37,549 nucleotides of DNA, taken from assembly GCA_934636865.1 (NCBI GenBank), contig CAKUBI010000021.1, forward strand, positions 1 to 37,549, written 5' to 3'. The translations under genes and the position numbers were made by a program. This stretch comes from an uncultured Oscillospiraceae bacterium. Lineage in GTDB: Bacteria > Bacillota > Clostridia > Oscillospirales > Oscillospiraceae. Of this stretch, positions 8,350-14,169 are shown piece after piece (within the stretch, counting starts at the first letter, position 1; the number at the start of each line of letters is the position of its first letter). Below the pieces are notes generated by a model. That model was not told where the DNA came from, ran no database searches, and worked only from the letters and a program-made list of their open reading frames with translations.

Positions 8350-9921
8350 TCAGAACTTCAGCTTGCCGGAGATTTCTTCGGCGCAGTCGATGACCTTGCC
8401 GGAGACGAGCAGCTCGTTGATGTCCATGATATCGGGATAGAAATGGCGGTCCTTTTCCACCGTGGGAACCTTGGCGCGCACGAGGTCATACACGGCCTGA
8501 ATGACCGGGGAATGCTTCAGCTCGCCTTCCTCCATGAAGTCCATCGCCTGCACCTGCGTCATCAGCTCGATGGCGTTGAGGTATTCGAGCTTTTTCGCAA
8601 CCTCACATGCCTTGCGGCTGGCGTAGAAGCCAAAAGAAACGGGGTCCTCCTGGTTGGCGGAGGTCGGAATGGAATCGACCGAAACAGGATGGGAGAGGAC
8701 CTTCATTTCGGCAACAAGGCCAGCGGAGGTGTACTGCGTGATCATAAAGCCGCTGTTGAGGCCCGGATTTTTTACCAGGAAGGGGGGATAGTCGCTGAAA
8801 TGGCGGTTGGTCAGGCGGTCCGTGCGGCGCTCAACCAGCTTGCCGAGGTGAGTCATGGCAATGCAGAGCGCATCCATGTGGATGCAGAGATAGGCACGGT
8901 CGAAGTTGCCGCCCATGAGCGCTACGCCATCGCCGTCGCCGGTGGGATAGATGACCGGATTGTCAGAGCAGGAGTTCAGCTCCTCTGTCACGGAAATGTA
9001 GGCTTCCTTGATGGCGCGCTTGGTTCCGCCCATCATCTGTGCCACACAGCGCAGGGAATAGGCATCCTGCATACGGTAGCCCTCATATTTCTGGGAAATC
9101 TCGCTGCCCTTGAGCAGATTGAGAATGTTCTCGGCACTTTCCTGCTGCTCGGAATGGTTCTTTACGCTGTGCAGGCGAGGATCGAGGTGCTTGATGTTGC
9201 CCTTGTTGGTCTCATAAGAGAATGCAGCCATGATCTCGGAGGCCTTGGTAGCTTCCATGGCGTCATAGGTCGCAAGGCAGGCGAGACCGGTTGCACCCGG
9301 CGTGCCGTTGAGCAGTGACAGCCCTTCCTTGGACTTGAGCTGATAAGGCTTGAGACCGGCGGCGGAGAGAGCCTCGGCGCCGCTCATCAGCTTGCCCTGA
9401 TAGAAGGCCTTGCCTTCGCCGATCAGCGGCAGCGTCGTCTGTCCCTCGGTGGACAGTGCGCCGACGACGCCTTCGCCGGGAACAAAGGGCGTGACATTGT
9501 GATTGAGCAGGTCGCGGATTGCTTCGAGCAATTCGATCGAAACGCCGGAAACACCACGGCCGCTGTTGTTGATTTGAGCGATCTGGATAGCGCGTACCTG
9601 CTCTTCCTTCAGCGGTTCGCCTACGGAAACGGCGTGGGAACGCGCGATGTTGAGCTGCAGGAGGGCAGCGTCTTCCGGTGTTACGCGCTTGGTTACATTG
9701 TCACCGAAGCCGGTCGTTACGCCGTAGACGGGACGATCTTCTGCAACAAAGCGATCGATGATAGCGCGGGACTTGTTCACTCGCTCGATGAACTCGGGAG
9801 CAAACTCGACCTTTGCATGGTAACGAGCAACGGCGACAACCTCTTCAATGGTGAAATCGTCGCCATCCAGCACCACTACCTGCATGTGCCGAGGATCGTG
9901 GGTGGGATGAATCATTTCCAT
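8350..9921 (-). CDS. HAL/PAL-family aromatic amino acid lyase homologue lacking the MIO triad
   Basis: A 523-residue member of the histidine/phenylalanine ammonia-lyase superfamily. Most active-site landmarks are kept: Tyr66 in VYGVTTGFG, His96 in ARSHAVSVGEPL, Asn205 in LLNGTPGATG, Gln285/Tyr288/Arg291 in MQDAYSLRC, Phe340 in GGNFD and Glu425 in TSANQED. The segment that normally reads VGASGDLAPLAH, where Ala-Ser-Gly cyclises into the MIO electrophile, instead reads VVGALSTEGQTTLPLIGEG (about 152-170). There is no X-Ser-Gly triad. The frame is intact, so this is a real replacement. Histidine ammonia-lyase activity should therefore not be assumed. I start at the ATG at 9921 because GGAGG lies 8 nt upstream; the longer frame from 10044 runs through the promoter. 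It is the first gene of the cargo operon. Confidence 0.85.
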   Translation of the reverse strand: MEMIHPTHDPRHMQVVVLDGDDFTIEEVVAVARYHAKVEFAPEFIERVNKSRAIIDRFVAEDRPVYGVTTGFGDNVTKRVTPEDAALLQLNIARSHAVSVGEPLKEEQVRAIQIAQINNSGRGVSGVSIELLEAIRDLLNHNVTPFVPGEGVVGALSTEGQTTLPLIGEGKAFYQGKLMSGAEALSAAGLKPYQLKSKEGLSLLNGTPGATGLACLATYDAMEATKASEIMAAFSYETNKGNIKHLDPRLHSVKNHSEQQESAENILNLLKGSEISQKYEGYRMQDAYSLRCVAQMMGGTKRAIKEAYISVTEELNSCSDNPVIYPTGDGDGVALMGGNFDRAYLCIHMDALCIAMTHLGKLVERRTDRLTNRHFSDYPPFLVKNPGLNSGFMITQYTSAGLVAEMKVLSHPVSVDSIPTSANQEDPVSFGFYASRKACEVAKKLEYLNAIELMTQVQAMDFMEEGELKHSPVIQAVYDLVRAKVPTVEKDRHFYPDIMDINELLVSGKVIDCAEEISGKLKF

Positions 9922-9947
9922 TTTTCTGTCCTCCAAAAAAATATTTT

Positions 9948-10045
9948 CTTCATCAATAACTGCGTTTAATATTGAAGATATCATTCTTATAACACGGATT
10001 GATAAATATGTCAATAGCAAACAAAAAATTATTGACTTCATCAAT
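9948..10045. promoter_or_regulatory. Repeated CTTCATCAAT candidate operators
   Basis: The perfect 10-mer CTTCATCAAT occurs at 9948-9957 and 10036-10045, in the same orientation. One copy lies just upstream of the lyase ribosome-binding site, the other overlaps the -35 end and spacer of the regulator promoter. Related ATTGAAGATAT (9971-9981) and GATTGAT (9998-10004) occur between them. The placement suits binding by the RpiR-type regulator encoded next door, controlling both directions. Confidence 0.5.
9986..10014 (-). promoter_or_regulatory. Sigma-70-type promoter of the lyase operon
   Basis: On the minus strand TTGACA (10014-10009), a 17-bp spacer and TATAAG (9991-9986) form a near-consensus promoter 65 bp upstream of the lyase ATG. 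Confidence 0.78.
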
Positions 10046-10061
10046 CATATTGGGGTATGAT
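10032..10061 (+). promoter_or_regulatory. Sigma-70-type promoter of the RpiR regulator gene
   Basis: TTGACT (10032-10037) and TATGAT (10056-10061) are separated by 18 bp, about 30 bp before the regulator start codon. The CTTCATCAAT repeat overlaps the -35 end, which would allow autoregulation. Confidence 0.72.
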
Positions 10062-10091
10062 ATCTCATAGATCACTATGGAGGGAGAACAG

Positions 10092-10979
10092 ATGGATTAT
10101 TTAGCGGATTTTTCTCCGGACTTTCACGATCTGGAGACGCTGAAAGCAAAGATGAGAGAGGTTGCTGCCACGGCGCCTGTTTTTGGAAGACTTGCCAACT
10201 ATATCGACCAGAATATGGGCGATATTCTTTTTATGACAGCAAACGAACTGGCGGCGGAGGTTGGCATCAGTCAGGGAAGCGTTTCGCGCTTTTGCAATGC
10301 GCTTGGCTGCCGCGGCTACGGCAGCTTTCAGCATGCGATGCGAACCTTTGTGCGCAACCCGGCGCCAATGGCATCGCAGCAGGAGTATCTGTCCAGCCTT
10401 GATAACATTGACCAGATCATCCATGCGGAAAAGGCAAATCTGGATGCGCTGAAAGAAACATTCGCAAACCACAGCTATGAGGCGATGCTCAAACGATTGA
10501 TTGATGCCAAGCGCATCATTTTTCTTGCCTCGCGGGTCTCCGGTACGCTGGTGGAGTATTTCTGCTACCAGCTTAAACGGTTGGGAAAGGATGCCTCGGT
10601 AATTGATGAGAACAACCTTATATGGGAAAGCATCGAATTGATGGACCCCAAAAAAATCGAAATATTCACAGTGATGTATCCGCAGTATCCGCACAATCTG
10701 ATTTTTAAGCTGGAGCGATTGAAGGCAAAGAAGTTCAGCGTTATGGGCGTTACCGATAGAGATCTTTCTCCCCTGTGCAGCCTTGCTGATCCGGTCTTGT
10801 GCTTGCCGACAACCAAGGATCTTTTCTTCGGGTCCTATAGCACGACAATGCTTTTTTTCAGCATTTTATTGCAGGATATTGTCAGCAAGGACAAGCGGGC
10901 AAACGAGATCATGACGAAGCTCAGCGCAATCGAAGAAGAAACCTATGTGTACCATCGTTTTGCGCATAAGACCAAATAA
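10092..10979 (+). CDS. MurR/RpiR-family transcriptional regulator
   Basis: A 295-residue cytoplasmic regulator. Residues ~1-85 form the HTH_6 DNA-binding domain, with the recognition region MTANELAAEVGISQGSVSRFCNALGCRGYGSF. Residues ~120-260 form a SIS domain (RIIFLASRVSGTLVEYFCYQLKRLGKDASV), which in this family binds phosphosugars or related ligands. I chose the ATG at 10092 because GGAGGG lies 8 nt upstream; the ATG at 10077 lies inside that region and lacks its own site. It is divergent from the lyase operon and shares its 170-bp control region, so it most likely governs that operon and itself. A SIS ligand domain over an amino-acid/opine pathway hints at a sugar-derived or phosphorylated effector, but this is only inference. 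Confidence 0.88.
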   Translation: MDYLADFSPDFHDLETLKAKMREVAATAPVFGRLANYIDQNMGDILFMTANELAAEVGISQGSVSRFCNALGCRGYGSFQHAMRTFVRNPAPMASQQEYLSSLDNIDQIIHAEKANLDALKETFANHSYEAMLKRLIDAKRIIFLASRVSGTLVEYFCYQLKRLGKDASVIDENNLIWESIELMDPKKIEIFTVMYPQYPHNLIFKLERLKAKKFSVMGVTDRDLSPLCSLADPVLCLPTTKDLFFGSYSTTMLFFSILLQDIVSKDKRANEIMTKLSAIEEETYVYHRFAHKTK

Positions 10980-10984
10980 AATGG

Positions 10985-11018
10985 AAAGCCGATCTGCCGG
11001 GAGGCAGATCGGCTTTCT
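10985..11018 (+). terminator. Rho-independent terminator after the RpiR gene
   Basis: Perfect stem AAAGCCGATCTGCC / GGCAGATCGGCTTT with a GGGA loop, followed by CTT, begins 6 bp after the stop codon. Confidence 0.88.
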
Positions 11019-11089
11019 TAAAATGACAATTGACATGCGCATTATTCTGTGCTAAATAAATGATGAAACCATTATTTTGAGACGGGAGA

Positions 11090-11956
11090 ATGATGCAAAG
11101 CATGTACAATAAGAAACGGGGAATCTTTTTCATCGTTGCGGCAGCGTTCAGCTTCAGCACGATGAATATGTTTGCGAGGCTTGCAGGAGATATTCCTGCC
11201 ATGCAGAAGACGTTTTTTCGTAACCTTGTTGCGATTCTTGTGATCTCAACGATTTTGCTATTGCGCAGGCAGCGCATTACGGTGAAGAAGGCGCACCTGC
11301 CGGCGCTTTTGGCGCGCTCCCTATTCGGAACGCTTGGAGTGGTCTGCAATTTTTATGCGATGGACAGAATGCTGCTTTCGGACGCAACGATTCTCATTGA
11401 TCTCAGCCCGTTTTTTGTTATTCTGGTCTCCTCGTTGCTTTTACATGAAAAAGCAACGCAAAAACAGTATGCGCTGATTTTCCTTGCGCTGGTAGGTGCG
11501 TGCTTTGTTATCAAACCTACGGCAAATATTTTCAGTAACGATGCAGCGCTTGCGGCGCTTGGCTGCGCCGCCTTCAGCGGTATCGCATACGCCATGTTGC
11601 GAGTTTTGTCCAAGCGGGGGGAGGATGGGACCACGATCGTTTTTTTCTTCTCAGCCTTTTCCTGTGCCGTATGCCTGCCGTCAATGCTCCTGCATCCGTT
11701 GCCTTTGACGGCGCGGCAGTTTATCCTCCTGCTGTCCGCTGCGGTTTTCGCCTGTCTGGGCCAGTTTTCTGTAACGGCGGCATATCGTTATGCGCCAGCC
11801 TCCGAGATATCCATATTTGATTATACCCAGATTGTCTTTGCCGCTGTTTGGGGATGGCTGATTTTCAATCAGGCAGCTGATATATTGAGCTATATAGGCT
11901 ATGGAATTATTCTGGCGGCAGCGGTGTCGGTTTTCCTTGAGGGGCGCAAAAAGTGA
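11090..11956 (+). CDS. EamA/DMT-family transporter
   Basis: A 288-residue integral membrane protein of the drug/metabolite transporter superfamily with ten hydrophobic segments in two EamA repeats. The first repeat includes TFFRNLVAILVISTILLLRRQR and LSDATILIDLSPFFVILVSSLLLHEKAT, with the typical P-F-x-V and L-x-E-K at the end of TM4. The second ends with FDYTQIVFAAVWGWLIFNQAAD. Members commonly export amino acids or metabolites. Its position beside the RpiR regulator suggests export of a product or analogue of the cargo pathway, but the upstream terminator means it has its own transcript. The start is unsure: ATGs at 11090, 11093 and 11102 all lie close to a GGGAG at 11084-11088, and the first is nearly on top of it. 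Confidence 0.85.
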   Translation: MMQSMYNKKRGIFFIVAAAFSFSTMNMFARLAGDIPAMQKTFFRNLVAILVISTILLLRRQRITVKKAHLPALLARSLFGTLGVVCNFYAMDRMLLSDATILIDLSPFFVILVSSLLLHEKATQKQYALIFLALVGACFVIKPTANIFSNDAALAALGCAAFSGIAYAMLRVLSKRGEDGTTIVFFFSAFSCAVCLPSMLLHPLPLTARQFILLLSAAVFACLGQFSVTAAYRYAPASEISIFDYTQIVFAAVWGWLIFNQAADILSYIGYGIILAAAVSVFLEGRKK

Positions 11957-12132
11957 TGCTTAGCCTACTGGACTTAAGAGGGATTGGAGTAGTGCGTTCC
12001 ACTCAAGCTGCGGAGAATGAAATCTATTTTTAGAAAGCGAGTGTGTCGGCGTACTCTTTGATTACAGCGGTGCGTTTTTGAAACGAAAAATATGAATGCG
12101 ACAGCTTTAATTTGCTGCTTCGTTTTTTGACA

Positions 12133-12272
12133 GAAACAATGGAATAAACAGGCTGCGACCTCATCCTTTTTGGACAAAAAAACGCCGCAAAGCCTTGTAC
12201 AGCAGGGGCTGGAAGGCTCTGCGGCAGTTGGTAAGGATGAGGTCGGCAGTTCGAATCTGCCCAGCAGCTCCA
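12133..12272 (+). repeat. Attachment-site repeat copy 2, with tRNA-Thr(GGT) 3' half
   Basis: This is the direct repeat of 107-246. The 45-bp tRNA 3' half (12228-12272) is identical; all eight differences fall in the upstream 95 bp, which would be element end sequence. No tRNA 5' half precedes it. Within the end sequence, GACCTCATCC (12157-12166) is the exact inverted copy of GGATGAGGTC (12235-12244) in the tRNA core. The left copy has one mismatch there. Confidence 0.8.
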
Positions 12273-12275
12273 AGT

Positions 12276-12310
12276 AAAAACCCTGTAGTTTCAATGACTA
12301 CAGGGTTTTT
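12276..12310 (+). terminator. Rho-independent terminator after att copy 2
   Basis: AAAAACCCTGTAGT pairs perfectly with ACTACAGGGTTTTT around a 7-nt loop, 3 bp after the CCA. It may be the native terminator of the host tRNA-Thr gene, displaced from the 5' half by integration. Confidence 0.88.
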
Positions 12311-12463
12311 CCCTTGCCTTTCAGGGATGGTTTTCCCTTCGAAAGAAGTTCTCCTATGCTGCCGGTTGTCGCGGCATACGGTCGTGAAGTCTATTCACGG
12401 CCTTTACAGATTGGCACAGGGGGTGATATAAATTAACAAACCGGATTTGAGAGGATAACGATC
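12311..12463. other. Short intergenic stretch between att copy 2 and the hydrolase gene
   Basis: I see no gene here. It supplies the leader of the hydrolase gene, with GAGAGGA about 9 nt before its ATG. Confidence 0.4.
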
Positions 12464-13336
12464 ATGAATGACAGCAGAGACTTCAAAAAAGAGTATGATG
12501 CCTTTATGAAGAAGGTCCCGTATCAGACGGCGGTTGTTGATGATGTAAAGGTAAGATATCAATATGGCGGCAAGGATGGCGCGCCGGTCATCCTCTTTTT
12601 TAACGGATTAGAGATGCAGGAAATGTGGATGCCGTATGCCGAAAGACTTGGAGAGAAATACAGATTCCTGATTTATGAATATCCGTTTCATACCACCGAC
12701 GCAGACGAACAGATCGACTTTGCCGCAAAGCTGCTGAAAGCACTGTCGATCGAAAAGGTGATTTTGATCGGTGCGAGTGACGGCGGTATACATGCCCAGA
12801 TCTTTGCGAAAAGACACCCGGAACTCGTTTTGACCATGATCCTGATGACCACCTTGACGATGGATTCCGATTATGTCAGAGATATCCGAAAAGAGCGCTT
12901 TTCCACGCCGATACTGCTTCTTTTGCTGAAGCTGGTTCCCGCAAAAACGGAGATGAAGCTGCTGCTGAAAAAGAGCACGGGATTTTTGGAATGTGAATCG
13001 GAAGAGGACCGGAAATATGGCAGAGGGTTCTATGAAACAGTGGCTTCTGACCTGAACTATAAGCAGCGGTTTATTCACAGCTTTCGGTGCGTATATATGC
13101 TGAAGGACTATCCGCTTTTTAAAGAAAGCGATTTTGAGTATCTGAGGGGAAGGATACAGGTCCTCCTTTCGGAGAAGGACATGTTCAAAAAGGAGGATCA
13201 GGACCGCCTTGCGGACCTATTCAGAAAACTGGATGCGGAGATCCTCAGCGTTCCGGGCGGGCATGCAGGATTCATCGTTCAGTCGGAGCACTATATTGAT
13301 CTGGTGGAAAAGTTCCTGGAGAAAACTGCGGTCTGA
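12464..13336 (+). CDS. Alpha/beta-fold hydrolase
   Basis: A 290-residue alpha/beta hydrolase, probably cytoplasmic since no signal peptide is seen. The family core is clear: the oxyanion-side segment ILFFNGLEMQEMWMPYAERL, the nucleophile elbow IGASDGG with Ser105, an acidic residue at about Asp239 in LLSEKDMF, and the catalytic His267 in PGGHAGF. Strand and helix order is as in epoxide hydrolase/esterase-type proteins, with a helical cap at residues ~130-210. The substrate cannot be assigned. It stands alone between the att copy and the hydrogenase operon, with a terminator after it. Its GC content is closer to the mobile segment than to the hydrogenase genes. Confidence 0.85.
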   Translation: MNDSRDFKKEYDAFMKKVPYQTAVVDDVKVRYQYGGKDGAPVILFFNGLEMQEMWMPYAERLGEKYRFLIYEYPFHTTDADEQIDFAAKLLKALSIEKVILIGASDGGIHAQIFAKRHPELVLTMILMTTLTMDSDYVRDIRKERFSTPILLLLLKLVPAKTEMKLLLKKSTGFLECESEEDRKYGRGFYETVASDLNYKQRFIHSFRCVYMLKDYPLFKESDFEYLRGRIQVLLSEKDMFKKEDQDRLADLFRKLDAEILSVPGGHAGFIVQSEHYIDLVEKFLEKTAV

Positions 13337-13350
13337 CAAATCAATACGCT

Positions 13351-13380
13351 TCAAACGGCCTGCTTCGGCAGGCCGTTTGA
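13351..13380 (+). terminator. Hairpin terminator after the hydrolase gene
   Basis: Perfect 13-bp stem TCAAACGGCCTGC / GCAGGCCGTTTGA with a TTCG loop lies 14 bp after the stop. The T tract is weak (CTTTATG). Confidence 0.75.
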
Positions 13381-13622
13381 CTTTATGTCGAAAAATATCA
13401 GACCGGCGCTTTTGCCGATAACGCAGCCGATATAAATGCAGTGCCCTGCCCGGCCCCTTTTTGCGGTATTTCCTTAAATAGGAAGAGAGCGTAAATGCGT
13501 GAGCGCACCGGAGAAACGGCGTGCAGAAAGGACGCGTTTTATCTATGACAAAGCGCCTATTGAAAAACGCTGGGATGGGTTGATATATAAAAAATATCTA
13601 TTCGAAACTGCATAAAATTCTG

Positions 13623-13652
13623 TTGAAATTGGTCAAAAAACTACGGTATAAT
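13623..13652 (+). promoter_or_regulatory. Promoter of the hydrogenase operon
   Basis: TTGAAA (13623-13628) and a consensus TATAAT (13647-13652), 18 bp apart, lie about 31 bp before the first hydrogenase gene, whose AGGAGG is at 13672-13677. The rest of the ~300-bp gap from 13381 holds nothing I recognise. Confidence 0.75.
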
Positions 13653-13683
13653 TTCGCTCAGATAGGTTATTAGGAGGTAAACC

Positions 13684-14169
13684 ATGAAGCCTGACACAGA
13701 AAAAGTCCTGGGCATCATTGCTTCGCATGGGAACAGTGCGGCCAATCTCATTGCGATCCTGCAGGATGTGCAGGCAGAGTACAACTACCTGAGCGAGGCG
13801 AACCTGACGCTGATCGCCGGCACGCTGGATATCAGCGCGTCCCGCGTCTACAGCGTGGCGACGTTCTACGAGAACTTCTCGCTCGAGGCCAAGGGCAAGC
13901 ACATCATCAAGGTCTGCGCGGGCACGGCCTGCCATGTGCGCAAGTCCGGACCGATCTATGACGCGGTGTATGAATATCTGGGGCTTTCCGGCAAGAAAAA
14001 GACCTCGGACGACGGTATGTTCACGCTCGAGACCGTGGCTTGCCTCGGCGCGTGCGGACTTGCGCCGGTCATGACCATCGACGGCGAGGTGCATGCGAAG
14101 ATGGACCCCGAGACGGCGCTCGCGCTGCTCGAGGAGATCCGGGCAAAGGAGGCGGACGCAAATGGCTGA
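13684..14169 (+). CDS. hydC: NADH-dependent [FeFe] hydrogenase, NuoE-like gamma subunit
   Basis: A 161-residue thioredoxin-like [2Fe-2S] protein homologous to NuoE of complex I and to HydC/HndA of trimeric hydrogenases. The N-terminal helical part (residues 1-70, ending VYSVATFYENFSLEAKGKH) matches NuoE. Cluster ligands are Cys78 and Cys83 (CAGTAC), then Cys120 and Cys124 (CLGAC). It passes electrons within the soluble HydABC complex. AGGAGG is 6 nt before the ATG. The next gene starts inside this one (8-nt overlap), which implies translational coupling and a fixed subunit ratio. Confidence 0.93.
   Translation: MKPDTEKVLGIIASHGNSAANLIAILQDVQAEYNYLSEANLTLIAGTLDISASRVYSVATFYENFSLEAKGKHIIKVCAGTACHVRKSGPIYDAVYEYLGLSGKKKTSDDGMFTLETVACLGACGLAPVMTIDGEVHAKMDPETALALLEEIRAKEADANG

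Larger units (their letters stand above)
202..12272. mobile_element. tRNA-Thr-targeted integrative element, probably decayed
   Basis: The element is bounded by identical 45-bp tRNA-Thr 3' halves at 202-246 and 12228-12272. A tyrosine integrase sits just inside the left boundary, pointing toward it. A truncated MobP3-like relaxase supports a history as a mobilizable element. Cargo comprises a permease, an amino-acid/opine-type enzyme operon with an RpiR regulator, and a DMT exporter. Base composition is visibly lower in GC than the sequence from about 13.7 kb on. No replication initiator, coupling protein or complete conjugation genes are present, and the GTGACCCA arm repeats seen at the left are missing near the right end. 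The element therefore looks non-conjugative and possibly immobile. Exact crossover bases within the core cannot be fixed from one sequence. Confidence 0.72.

Noticed and set aside
8350..9921. Calling the lyase homologue histidine ammonia-lyase (hutH)
   Set aside because: The MIO-forming Ala-Ser-Gly is absent and no other hut gene is near.
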